A stretch of 63,936 nt of DNA from positions 1 through 63,936 of the forward strand of contig ONKP01000015.1 in NCBI GenBank assembly GCA_900318405.1, written 5' to 3'. This DNA is from an uncultured Eubacteriales bacterium (lineage in GTDB: Bacteria; Bacillota; Clostridia; Lachnospirales; Lachnospiraceae). Below, in pieces: positions 1 through 8,114 of this stretch. A program made the translations under genes and the position numbers. Under the pieces are notes generated by a model. It saw nothing but the letters and a program-made list of their open reading frames with translations. It did not search any database and was not told where the DNA came from. The stretch's first letter is position 1, and each line of letters begins with the position of its first letter.

Positions 1-1
1 G

Positions 2-755
2 AACGGACTTTTCCGTGTACAGATGTTCCGTCAGGATGATGCGCACATTCTCGTATCGGAGGACCAGATCGCCGATGAGATCAAGGATATCATGTCCATA
101 GCGACAGAGATCTACGGCACATTCGGACTGACCTACCGCGCGGAGCTCTCTACCCGTCCGGATGACTACATGGGTGATATTAACACCTGGAACCAGGCAG
201 AGGCAGATCTCAAGGACATCCTGAACGAGGTTTACGGCGAAGGAAATTATGAGATCAACGAGGGCGACGGTGCGTTCTACGGACCGAAGATCGACCTGCA
301 GATGAAGGATGCACTCGGCCGTGAATGGCAGATGGGTACGATCCAGCTCGACTTCCAGAATTTTTGGCTCGATGGAGCGTTTCATCGGTATCCTGATTGA
401 GAACTACAAGGCGGCATTCCCGTTCTGGCTCAGCCCTTATCAGGTAGGCGTCGTTCCGATTCGCCCTGAGCATAACGAGTATGCGAAGAAGGTCGTAAAG
501 GCGCTCAAGGACGCCGGCATCCGCGTGGAGGTGGATTACGCCGATAAGAACATGAACGAGAAGATCAAGACCTTCAAGACCTTCCATGATCCGTATATTG
601 TCGTCGTAGGAGATAAAGAGGCGCAGGACGGCACTGTTTCCATCACCGTCCGCGGACAGAAGCAGCAGCTTCATGATGTCCCGCTGGCAAAGCTTGTGGA
701 GATGTGCACCGCCATGGAGCGCACACATTCCAAGAAACTGATCTCTTCGATCTGA
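2..755 (+). pseudogene. thrS: Threonyl-tRNA synthetase, 3' part, with internal deletion and frameshift
   Basis: Class II threonyl-tRNA synthetase, which charges tRNA-Thr in the cytosol; the 5' part lies outside the window. Frame 2 runs from base 2 to about 372 and encodes catalytic-core sequence (RQDDAHI, then GAFYGPKID and [10 protein letters not shown]). Homology resumes near base 363 in another frame with [12 protein letters not shown] (motif 3) and the anticodon-binding domain, ending at 755. About 25 residues normally joining these parts are missing, and the implied loss is a length of 2 modulo 3, for example about 74 nt. The lost part includes the IHRA segment that carries the third zinc-binding His of the family (His511 in E. 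coli). A product would be truncated soon after the junction. thrS is normally essential, so either another copy exists or this is a sequence or assembly error. Confidence 0.85.
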
Positions 756-761
756 CACCTT

Positions 762-793
762 GCGGCCGGGGAGCGCTCCCCGGCCGCTTTATA
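762..793 (+). terminator. Rho-independent terminator after thrS
   Basis: A perfect 13-bp GC-rich inverted repeat (762-774 with 775-787) with no unpaired loop bases in the DNA is followed by a short T-rich tract. It lies 7 bp after the thrS stop. The T tail is weak, but stem strength and position fit a terminator. Confidence 0.7.
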
Positions 794-968
794 AAACGCA
801 GGTGATATATCCTCATGTGTCCGACACCGTAACCCCCTGGATGGGAAGAATTCCGCGGGAAAATCCTTAAACCGTGAAAATCCGGGTAAAGGGAATTCTT
901 TGCGTCGGAAAAGAAGACGGCAGAAAAGCCATGATGTCGGTGCAGACAGAAGTAAGAGAGTAAAGATC

Positions 969-2960
969 ATGACAAGGCAGAGTAAAACCGGTGAAAAAAG
1001 TAAATACAAAGCGGCCGCGTTTATATCCGACTGGAATTACGAGGTGATCTACCAGTATTTTCAGGGGTTCATCAGATATATCGGGGAAAATCTGGATTTC
1101 TCTATCGACGTGTTTGATGATTTCGGTATCTACGGAGCGAGTGTGGCGCATAATTCTATCGGCAAAGGCGGTATGGAGGTCTTTGAGATCCCTGACCTGC
1201 TGCAGTACGACGGCATCATCATACAGGGTGATATCGGCTGGCCTGAAGTCATGCAGCAGCGCGTGATCCGCTGCTGCTGCGACAGCAATGTGCCGATCAT
1301 GTCGCTCAATTATCCGCTCGCTGACAGCACCTACGTCGGAACAGATAACTATGCCGCGATGACGGCTGTCATAGAGCACCTGTTCAATGATCATCATGTA
1401 AAAACACTTGCTTTTGTACGTGGTCCGCAGAACAGCGGCGAGGCAGAACTGCGCCGCCAGGCTTTTGAGGATGCCTGTGAACGTCATGGTATCCGGCCCG
1501 AACAGCGTCGAATGTATAGTAATTCGTGGGCGGTCGAATTCGGTGAAAAAGCGGCTGCTGAAATCATAGCTGACGGAATTCCGGAGGCCATTGTATGCGC
1601 GAATGACTGGCTTGCCATGGGCGTGATCAGCAAACTGAAGGAAACCGGCCGGAAAGTGCCGGATGATGTGCTGGTTACGGGCTTCGATGATATTCCGGAT
1701 GCGAAATATCACAGTCCGCGACTGACGACGGTCAATCGGGATTTTGCCAGCGTCTCCTGTGCAGCCTGCCGGTACATCGTCGATATTGCCGATGGCAGAC
1801 GGAAGCCTTCCGCACATGATTACAGCCCGTTTGTTCTGGTGGCTTCAGAGTCCTGCGGCTGTCATGATTCCATTCCCGGACGGGATGAGGTCAAGAATAA
1901 ATACCAGAGTCTGCTGGGAAGCGTTCGCCGGCTGTACCGTGTGCAGGATACATTTCTGCCTGATCTGCAGGCGGCCGGATCCCTGCGCGAATTCATGGAT
2001 ATTTTTGAAAAAGAGGCATTGAAGGAGCTGGAATGCAGCTGGGCCTGCATCGTCCTCAACCCTGACTTTGTCCTGCACTATACGGAAGATCACCTGTATT
2101 CCACATATCCCGACTGGATGCTGCTGATGGCTGTTGCCGGAGACAGGCCGGCTGAGCTCAGGATCGATCCGGAGCTGCAGGGATATATGCTCTTTAACAA
2201 GGAAGGCGTGATCCCCGATATTCTGAAGAAGCCGAATCAGCTGCTGGCGGTGTATCCGCTGCACGATCATGAGATGAACTACGGATACCTGGTGATCGAC
2301 GGGCTTTCTCCGTTAGCCGACTATAATACGCTGGAAGTCCTTCTCACGCAGCTGGCGCAGATTATCGCCGCCATCCGCAGCCGAAGCTATATCCGCGAAA
2401 TGAATAAGGAGCTCTCAGAGATATCCTTTACGGATCCCCTCACCGGACTGTACAACCGCTACGGATACCGGCGTTTCGGGGAAAAATACTTCGAGAGTAA
2501 AAAAATAGAGGGGCAGACCGTTTATTTTTACTTCACCGATATTGATGATATGAAAAATATCAATGACCATTACGGTCATGAAGCAGGAGACACAGCCATA
2601 CGTCTGACGGGATCTGCTCTTCTCGAACAGTGCAGGCGCCGCGGCGGCTTTGCCATGCGCTACGGCGGCGACGAGTTCCTCTATCTGACGGACCTTGGAG
2701 ATGCGGAAGTCGTCAGCGAGATCGAGGCGTCGATTCAGCGCCAGATTGAAAATGAGAAATTCCCCGTGAAGTTTACGGTAAGCACCGGCGTGTTCTGCAC
2801 AACGGAGAAATCGATCCGCGATATTGCCGACGGTATCACCGAGGCGGATAACCGCATGTACAGTGTCAAGCAGAAAAAGCACATCGAGCGCCGGCATCAT
2901 CCGTTCACGTATCCGCAGAGCAGTGGGGAAGGTACGGATAAGCCGGGTGATGACTTCTGA
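969..2960 (+). CDS. LacI-type ligand-binding sensor fused to GGDEF domain (putative diguanylate cyclase)
   Basis: Predicted 663-residue cytoplasmic signalling protein. Residues about 12-290 look like the periplasmic-binding-protein-like sugar-sensing half of LacI/GalR regulators, but there is no helix-turn-helix in front. A middle region of about 180 residues is unassigned. Residues about 485-640 form a GGDEF domain with DPLTGLYNR (489-497) and an intact RYGGDEF signature (GGDEF at 566-570), so c-di-GMP synthesis is likely. The usual RxxD inhibitory I-site reads RRGG here, so product inhibition of that type is probably absent. An in-frame TTG at 900 would add 23 residues; ATG 969 is preferred because it follows a purine-rich GAGAG stretch and begins just before the conserved domain. 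The ligand is unknown. No transmembrane segment is visible. Confidence 0.85.
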   Translation: MTRQSKTGEKSKYKAAAFISDWNYEVIYQYFQGFIRYIGENLDFSIDVFDDFGIYGASVAHNSIGKGGMEVFEIPDLLQYDGIIIQGDIGWPEVMQQRVIRCCCDSNVPIMSLNYPLADSTYVGTDNYAAMTAVIEHLFNDHHVKTLAFVRGPQNSGEAELRRQAFEDACERHGIRPEQRRMYSNSWAVEFGEKAAAEIIADGIPEAIVCANDWLAMGVISKLKETGRKVPDDVLVTGFDDIPDAKYHSPRLTTVNRDFASVSCAACRYIVDIADGRRKPSAHDYSPFVLVASESCGCHDSIPGRDEVKNKYQSLLGSVRRLYRVQDTFLPDLQAAGSLREFMDIFEKEALKELECSWACIVLNPDFVLHYTEDHLYSTYPDWMLLMAVAGDRPAELRIDPELQGYMLFNKEGVIPDILKKPNQLLAVYPLHDHEMNYGYLVIDGLSPLADYNTLEVLLTQLAQIIAAIRSRSYIREMNKELSEISFTDPLTGLYNRYGYRRFGEKYFESKKIEGQTVYFYFTDIDDMKNINDHYGHEAGDTAIRLTGSALLEQCRRRGGFAMRYGGDEFLYLTDLGDAEVVSEIEASIQRQIENEKFPVKFTVSTGVFCTTEKSIRDIADGITEADNRMYSVKQKKHIERRHHPFTYPQSSGEGTDKPGDDF

Positions 2961-2992
2961 CACGGTTATCATCATATAAAGGAGTGATAGAA

Positions 2993-3880
2993 ATGCTGCA
3001 TCTGACAAACCGCAGACCGGGGCGCAACGACCCCTGCTGGTGCGGAAGCGGTAAAAAATACAAGTACTGCCATCAGGAATTTGACAATAAACTGGAGCAC
3101 TTTGAGACGCTTGGCATTCAGGTGCCGAAGCACAGCATGATCAAGACGCCGGAGCAGGTCGAAGGTATCCGCGAGAGTGCGAAGGTCAATATTGCCGTTC
3201 TCGATGAGGTGGCCTCGAAGATCCGCGAGGGCATGAGCACAGAGGAAATCGATCGCATCGTCTATGATACGACGGTAAAAATGGACGCCATTCCGGCGCC
3301 GCTTCACTACGAAGGTTTTCCGAAAAGTGTCTGCACCTCGATCAACAATGTCGTGTGCCACGGCATTCCCTCGGAGGATGAGATCCTGCAGGAGGGAGAT
3401 ATTATCAATGTCGATGTGTCGACGATCAAGAACGGTTATTTTTCCGATTCATCCCGTATGTTCATCATCGGTGGGACAGATCCGGCGTGGAAAAAACTTG
3501 TCGATGTGACGAAGGAGTGCGTGGAGATCGGCGTGAAGGCCGTGAAGCCCTGGACACAGCTGGGCAATATGAGCAACGCGGTGCATATGCATGCGGTGGA
3601 GAACGGATTTTCCGTCGTCCGTGAGATCGGCGGGCACGGCTGCGGCTGCGAATTCCACGAGGATCCGTGGGTGAGCTTTGTCGCGGAGCCGAACACTGGT
3701 ATTCTGATGGTTCCCGGCATGTGCTTCACCATTGAGCCGATGGTCAACATGGGTACCGACGAGATCTTCCAGGACGAGGACAACGGCTGGACCATTTACA
3801 CAGAAGATGATCAGCCGTCGGCACAGTGGGAAGTACAGGTGCTCGTGACGGAAGACGGCTGCGAGGTCATCACCTACTGA
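2993..3880 (+). CDS. map: Type I methionine aminopeptidase with N-terminal SEC-C zinc motif
   Basis: Removes the initiator methionine from nascent proteins, acting at the ribosome. The 295-residue protein starts with a SEC-C zinc-binding motif (Cys15, Cys17, Cys26, His27), the clostridial long form of the enzyme. The pita-bread catalytic domain follows, with the five expected metal ligands Asp141, Asp152, His215 (in GGHGCGCEFH), Glu248 (TIEPMV) and Glu280. ATG 2993 is chosen over the in-frame GTG at 2984 because AAAGGAG ends 8 bp before it. It follows the GGDEF gene by 32 bp and may share its transcript. A terminator-like hairpin lies downstream. Confidence 0.96.
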   Translation: MLHLTNRRPGRNDPCWCGSGKKYKYCHQEFDNKLEHFETLGIQVPKHSMIKTPEQVEGIRESAKVNIAVLDEVASKIREGMSTEEIDRIVYDTTVKMDAIPAPLHYEGFPKSVCTSINNVVCHGIPSEDEILQEGDIINVDVSTIKNGYFSDSSRMFIIGGTDPAWKKLVDVTKECVEIGVKAVKPWTQLGNMSNAVHMHAVENGFSVVREIGGHGCGCEFHEDPWVSFVAEPNTGILMVPGMCFTIEPMVNMGTDEIFQDEDNGWTIYTEDDQPSAQWEVQVLVTEDGCEVITY

Positions 3881-3994
3881 GAGACTGTGAGTTCATCCCG
3901 AATGGGAAACTGCATGGATTCGTCAGGTGCAAATCGGGCGGAATGTCTTTCAGACAGGTACACAGCATGCGATAGATTTCTATAGAATCTGTAT

Positions 3995-4046
3995 AAACGG
4001 CGCAGTTTCCGGAGGATGCGCATCTTTCGGAGATGCACCGTTTTTT
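3995..4046 (+). terminator. Terminator after map
   Basis: An inner stem GCATCT/AGATGC (4020-4025 with 4031-4036, loop TTCGG) sits inside an outer AAACGG/CCGTTT pairing (3995-4000 with 4038-4043) and ends in six T residues (4041-4046). It lies about 115 bp after the map stop. The rest of the 343-bp gap before azlC holds no gene I can support. Confidence 0.7.
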
Positions 4047-4146
4047 GCGGGGATGCAGGCAATATCCGGCAGGGTATGTCCCAAATAACAGCTTCCACAG
4101 CAGTGTGATCCGATGGCACAGAGCCGTTGCAGTACAGGCTATCTGC

Positions 4147-4204
4147 TATATACAGCATGTATGCCTGTTAAGAACTATATACAGCATGTATGCCTGTTAA
4201 GAAC
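4147..4204. repeat. Perfect 29-bp tandem duplication upstream of azlC
   Basis: Two identical 29-bp units (4147-4175 and 4176-4204) lie head to tail just before the azlC start at 4224. They contain the palindromic hexamer GCATGT/ACATGC context (CAGCATGTATGCCTG) once per unit. They could be a duplicated regulatory site or a replication-slippage product. Confidence 0.9.
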
Positions 4205-4223
4205 ATGGATAAAAGTGAGAAAT

Positions 4224-5120
4224 ATGAGTAAGGAAAACAGGAAAAAAACAGATGTGAAGAGAGCGGATCCGTCGACGTCCCGCGGCTGGTTTGTGCGCGG
4301 CCTCAGAAACGGAATCCCGATCTGTGCCGGTTATTTTGCCGTGTCCTTTGCCCTCGGCATTTCAGCGAAAAATGCCGGGATGGATGCTCTGCAGGCATTT
4401 GCCATGTCGCTGACCATGGTGGCGTCGGCCGGGCAGTTTGCGGCTATCAGTTTAATCGCTTCTTCTGCGGGAATTATTGAAATGATCACGACAACGCTGA
4501 TCGTCAATCTTCGTTATTTTCTGATGAGCTGTTCGCTGACGCAGAAGCTCAGCACAAAAACAAAGCCGGGGCATCGTTTCCTTCTGGCTTACTGTATGAC
4601 AGATGAAATTTTCGGCCTTTCTGCGACAGTCAGTGGAAACCTGAATCCGTTTTACACGTATGGTCTGATGCTGGTATCGGTTTCCGGATGGTGCGCGGGT
4701 ACTGTGATCGGTGTCCTGATGGGCAATATTCTTCCGGTGTGGGTGTCGAATGCGCTTGGTGTGTCCATGTACGGCATGTTTCTCGCCATCATCATCCCGC
4801 CGGCAAAGGAAAATCATTTCATCGGCGTACTGGTGGCAATTTCCATGGCTGCAAGCTGGCTGTTTACGGTTCTGCCGGTCGTGAAGGAGATCTCCTCCGG
4901 CTTCCGTATCATTATTCTGACACTGGTTATTGCCGGCATCGCCGCTGTACTGCGCCCGGTATCGGATGAAGAAGAGAACGCCTTACCTGATGAAGTCGCA
5001 GAGAGCAGCCTGTCAGGAGAGACAGTCGGTCCTTCGGAACCAGACATGGATGAAAGCATCCCCGATGAAAACGCTGGAGCCGGAGACGGAAAGAACAGCA
5101 GAGAGGAGCGCAGAGAATGA
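4224..5120 (+). CDS. azlC: AzlC-family branched-chain amino acid exporter, large subunit
   Basis: Large membrane subunit of the AzlCD system, which exports branched-chain amino acids and analogues. The 298-residue protein has several hydrophobic segments and the family core (AGYFAVSFALG near the N-terminus, then a VASAGQFAA-type segment and VNLRYFLMS). A charged tail of about 60 residues rich in Glu, Asp and Ser follows the last membrane helix; this tail is longer than usual. ATG 4224 is chosen because the family homology starts soon after it; the longer reading frame from 4113 would pass through the 29-bp tandem duplication. The stop overlaps the azlD start (ATGA), indicating translational coupling. 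Confidence 0.9.
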   Translation: MSKENRKKTDVKRADPSTSRGWFVRGLRNGIPICAGYFAVSFALGISAKNAGMDALQAFAMSLTMVASAGQFAAISLIASSAGIIEMITTTLIVNLRYFLMSCSLTQKLSTKTKPGHRFLLAYCMTDEIFGLSATVSGNLNPFYTYGLMLVSVSGWCAGTVIGVLMGNILPVWVSNALGVSMYGMFLAIIIPPAKENHFIGVLVAISMAASWLFTVLPVVKEISSGFRIIILTLVIAGIAAVLRPVSDEEENALPDEVAESSLSGETVGPSEPDMDESIPDENAGAGDGKNSREERRE

Positions 5121-5416
5121 ATAGAATTTACCTGGCTATTGCCGTCATGGCGGCGACAATTTATGCGATCCGTGTGATGCCGTTTCTTTTTATCCGCAAG
5201 CCGATCCGCAACCGCTTTATCCGATCCTTCCTGTACTATGTGCCATATGTGACGCTCGCCGTTATGACATTTCCCGCGATTCTCACTGTCACGGATAATA
5301 TCTGGGCAGGAGCGGCGGCGCTCATTGCCGGTATCATCGCTGCATGGCTCTCCAGGGACCTGTTTGTCACAGCTATCACCTGCTGTGTGGCGGTGTTTCT
5401 GGTCGGAATGTTCTGA
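5117..5416 (+). CDS. azlD: AzlD-family branched-chain amino acid transport small subunit
   Basis: Small membrane partner of AzlC. At 99 residues with about four hydrophobic segments it matches the AzlD family in size and in its MPFLFIRKPI-type first loop and FLYYVPY motif. It starts inside the azlC stop codon (4-bp overlap), as is typical for this pair. Together they are expected to form a proton-driven amino acid exporter. No separate promoter is visible. A convergent gene follows after an inverted repeat. Confidence 0.9.
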   Translation: MNRIYLAIAVMAATIYAIRVMPFLFIRKPIRNRFIRSFLYYVPYVTLAVMTFPAILTVTDNIWAGAAALIAGIIAAWLSRDLFVTAITCCVAVFLVGMF

Positions 5417-5507
5417 GATTCCTCTGCGATAACCCGCAGGCTGTAAGCTGTGTCGCAGTTATTGTCTTAAGCCTGACATTTATTTCGTTGCTGCGAAGTC
5501 GCTGTGT

Positions 5508-5559
5508 CAGGCATGCAGTTTTCCATGGGTGTTTCGTGTGCCCCAAAACTGCATACCTG
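5508..5559. terminator. Inverted repeat between convergent azlD and yfbR-like genes
   Basis: A 15-bp stem with one mismatch (5508-5522 with 5545-5559, 22-nt loop) lies in the 159-bp gap between two convergent genes. The inner end of each arm is a TTTT/AAAA block. The position suggests a bidirectional transcription stop, though there is no classic T run after the stem. Confidence 0.5.
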
Positions 5560-5575
5560 ACGATGATTCGTATTG

Positions 5576-6190
5576 TCATGGGTTCGTGTTGCCAGGTGAA
5601 AGCAGTTCGTCCAGCGTTTCACCGTAGGGCGGAAGAAATTCCTGCACGAAATCCCTTACTTCCGGCATTTCCGAGACCATGGCCTGTACAGATTTTTCTG
5701 TCGTCTCTCTGGCTGTGCGAAACTCGCGGTTGCCGGAATTTTCTTCTTCTATGCACTTGATCAGAGCAGAGAGTTTATCAGCGGCTTTGACCAGACGGCG
5801 CATATACCTGTCTTCATCTGTGTCTTCCGCACAGAAAATTTCCTCAAACGAGGGCCGCAGATCCTCAGGCAGCGTGTCAAGCAGACGCTGATCAGCTTCA
5901 GATTCAACCGCTTTATATGCATCACGGATGCCGGAATTCGCATATTTTACCGGGGTGGGCATATCTCCCGTGATGATCTCTGAACAGTCGTGGTACAGAC
6001 CGACAAGCGCGGCTTTTTCCCCGTCAAGCTTCCGTCCGTAACGCACATTTCCGATCACACACAGCGCATGTGCGATCATAGCCACCTCCAGCGAATGTTC
6101 ACTCAGATTTTCCGGACGTGAATTGCGCATCAGCGCCCAGCGCTCGATATATTTCATCCTTGAAACGGTAGCAAAAAAACTCGAAATCAT
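5576..6190 (-). CDS. yfbR: YfbR-like HD-domain 5'-deoxynucleotidase
   Basis: Predicted metal-dependent phosphatase that dephosphorylates deoxyribonucleoside 5'-monophosphates. The 204-residue protein follows the YfbR pattern closely: an N-terminal SRMKYIERWALMRN segment, then ENLSEHSLEVAMIAHAL with His32, and the HD pair His67-Asp68 in LYHDCSEIITGDMPTPVKY. Length and motif spacing match the family. It is transcribed alone on the minus strand, convergent with azlCD. Assignment to the family is firm; the exact nucleotide preference is known only from homologues. Confidence 0.92.
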   Translation of the reverse strand: MISSFFATVSRMKYIERWALMRNSRPENLSEHSLEVAMIAHALCVIGNVRYGRKLDGEKAALVGLYHDCSEIITGDMPTPVKYANSGIRDAYKAVESEADQRLLDTLPEDLRPSFEEIFCAEDTDEDRYMRRLVKAADKLSALIKCIEEENSGNREFRTARETTEKSVQAMVSEMPEVRDFVQEFLPPYGETLDELLSPGNTNP

Positions 6191-6320
6191 CGTATATTCT
6201 TATCCTTTCTCTGACATCAGAACAGGTGGTCTGTGTTGTATATCATATCAAAATCTTCCAGTCTGCGGAAGAGATGTGCCATTCATTCACTGATGCTGCC
6301 GCAACTGGCCGAGGTTATAT

Positions 6321-6599
6321 GTGGACAAGTACTGTAAACTGCAGTCGACTTATAACCCCAATATGCCGTTTCGCATGTTTCTCTATGCTGCAAAGGCATA
6401 CGAAGGCTATGCAAATGACCCGGATAACAATTTCAACATCTACAGCGATGAACTTCAGTATATCCCTGCGGCCAGATTTGCAGTATTCTATAATGGAAAA
6501 AAGGGCAGAGTCTTGTATCCAACATACTATTCAGATAAAGTAAAAGGGAAGACATTAAAAGAATCAGGCGTGATTAATGAGAAGAATATAGCAATTTAA
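6321..6599 (+). pseudogene. Fragment of a PD-(D/E)XK (Rpn-like) nuclease/transposase-family protein
   Basis: A 92-codon reading frame carries the pattern DKYCKLQSTYNPNMPFRMFLYAAKAYE, then NIYSDELQYIPAARFAVFYNG (given here in parts). This resembles the middle of the Rpn / PD-(D/E)XK 'transposase' family common in Lachnospiraceae (EHQSxxNPNMPxR...YAxxxY...FYNG). Full-length members are about 280-330 residues and begin with a conserved N-terminal nuclease region that is not found upstream in any frame. The C-terminal sequence after FYNG also diverges. I read it as a decayed remnant. It occupies most of the 482-bp gap between the YfbR-like and AI-2E genes. Confidence 0.6.
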
Positions 6600-6672
6600 A
6601 AATCAGGCGTGCTTTTGTAAAAGGGTATAGCTCTTCAAAAAATCAAAACGAACTTCCGGGGGACATACAGCA

Positions 6673-8004
6673 TTGAAATGGACAAAAAATAAACTGGGCA
6701 AGGAGTGGAAATCTCTTACACTTGCTCTCTGTGCGGCAATTCTGTTCTACGTCATCATTTCGCATCTGGGAACGATAGGTGCTGCACTCGCAAGATTTGG
6801 ATATTTTATCTATCCTGTATTTCTCGGCGTCGTGATCGCCTATATTTTTGATCCCCTGGTCAAGGTATTTGAATTCCATGTCTTTCAGAAAATGAAGAGA
6901 TATCGCGTGCGGCGCAGCCTCTCTGTGCTCTGCGCGATTCTTATTGTAGTGATCGGTATCATATTTCTGTTTGTCGGGCTGATCCCGCAACTTATCGACA
7001 GTGTCACCACATTCATCGCCAACATCGGCACATATATCACACAGATCCGGCAGTGGACAGAAATGCTGGCAAACAAGGCTGCAGAGTACCACGTGGATGT
7101 CACGGATCTGGAAAACAATATTACGAAGTTCCTCGATTCTCTGATGGACAGTCTGCCGCAGAACGCCAATAATATCGTCAGCTCGGCGGTCTCCGTGGGA
7201 CAGAATATTGTAAGCTGGATCATCGGCTTCATCATCGCGATTTATTTTCTGGTCGACAAGAAGCGTCTCCTGAACTGGTTTGGACGGCTGTTCAGAGCTA
7301 TCATGACAGAAAAAGCATATGCGTCATCCGCCGCATTCTGGGGCAGATGTAACAAGATCCTGATCCGTTACATCATCTGTGATCTGCTGGATGGCCTGAT
7401 CATAGGCCTCGCTAACGCTGTATATATGACGATTGCACGGATGCCCTATGTGGTTCTGATATCCGTCGTTGTAGGTGTGACAAACCTCGCACCTACCTTC
7501 GGCCCGATCGTCGGAGCCGTCATCGGTGCATTTATTCTTGTGCTGATTAATCCGTGGTATGCGCTCTGGTTCCTGATTTTTACCATTATCCTGCAGACCA
7601 TCGACGGCTATGTACTCAAGCCCAAAATGTTCGGATCCCTTCTGGGTGTTTCCGGTGTCTGGATCCTGATCTGCATCGTCGTCGGAGGCAGGATATTTGG
7701 CGTCGGCGGCGTGCTGCTGGCGATTCCGTTTGCTGCCATTATCGATTTCATCTATAAAGAGTTCATCCTTGTGAAGCTCGACGAGCGGAAGAAGCGCCGC
7801 CAGGAAGCAGAAGCTGCTGCTGAAAACAAAAATGCATCGGCCGCAGCCTGTGCCGCCTCTGCGGACATGGCTGCTGATTCACCCTCATCCGGCACTGCAC
7901 CTGTGAACGCAGCAACTGATATGCCGGCTTCCGGTACTGTATCCATGAGTGGCACAACGGATGCAACATCGGCAGAAGCTTCGCCGGAAGATAGAGCAGA
8001 ATAA
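6673..8004 (+). CDS. AI-2E family transporter (YdiK/PerM-like membrane protein)
   Basis: Predicted polytopic membrane protein of 443 residues. It has paired N-terminal hydrophobic segments, a soluble amphipathic stretch (about 100-165) and a C-terminal block of membrane helices containing the family pattern PxFGPIVGAVIGA and LKPKMFGSLLGVSG. Family members export small molecules (AI-2 in E. coli TqsA) or sodium/protons; the substrate here is unknown. The start is TTG 6673, preceded by GGGGGA at 9-bp spacing; the nearby ATG at 6678 is out of frame and closes at once. The last 70 residues are an Ala/Ser/Thr-rich low-complexity tail, an unusual addition. Confidence 0.9.
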   Translation: MKWTKNKLGKEWKSLTLALCAAILFYVIISHLGTIGAALARFGYFIYPVFLGVVIAYIFDPLVKVFEFHVFQKMKRYRVRRSLSVLCAILIVVIGIIFLFVGLIPQLIDSVTTFIANIGTYITQIRQWTEMLANKAAEYHVDVTDLENNITKFLDSLMDSLPQNANNIVSSAVSVGQNIVSWIIGFIIAIYFLVDKKRLLNWFGRLFRAIMTEKAYASSAAFWGRCNKILIRYIICDLLDGLIIGLANAVYMTIARMPYVVLISVVVGVTNLAPTFGPIVGAVIGAFILVLINPWYALWFLIFTIILQTIDGYVLKPKMFGSLLGVSGVWILICIVVGGRIFGVGGVLLAIPFAAIIDFIYKEFILVKLDERKKRRQEAEAAAENKNASAAACAASADMAADSPSSGTAPVNAATDMPASGTVSMSGTTDATSAEASPEDRAE

Positions 8005-8055
8005 TAGATCTGTCTGCATCTGTCTCAGCATCGGTTGAATTTCATAAACATCAAA

Positions 8056-8089
8056 CAGGCCTCGGATACCGTTTGGTGTCCGGGGCCTG
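8056..8089. terminator. Bidirectional terminator between convergent genes
   Basis: A 15-bp stem with two G-T pairs (8056-8070 with 8075-8089, GTTT loop) lies in the 110-bp gap between the convergent AI-2E and cellobiose phosphorylase genes. On the minus strand it is followed by a T-rich stretch (TTTGATGTTTAT). Confidence 0.7.
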
Positions 8090-8114
8090 TCATAAATATC
8101 AAAAACCTTCTCTG

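Noticed and set aside
4113-4223. Longer azlC start at 4113
   Set aside because: The 37 extra codons are made largely of the 29-bp tandem duplication and are not part of the family; ATG 4224 precedes the conserved start.
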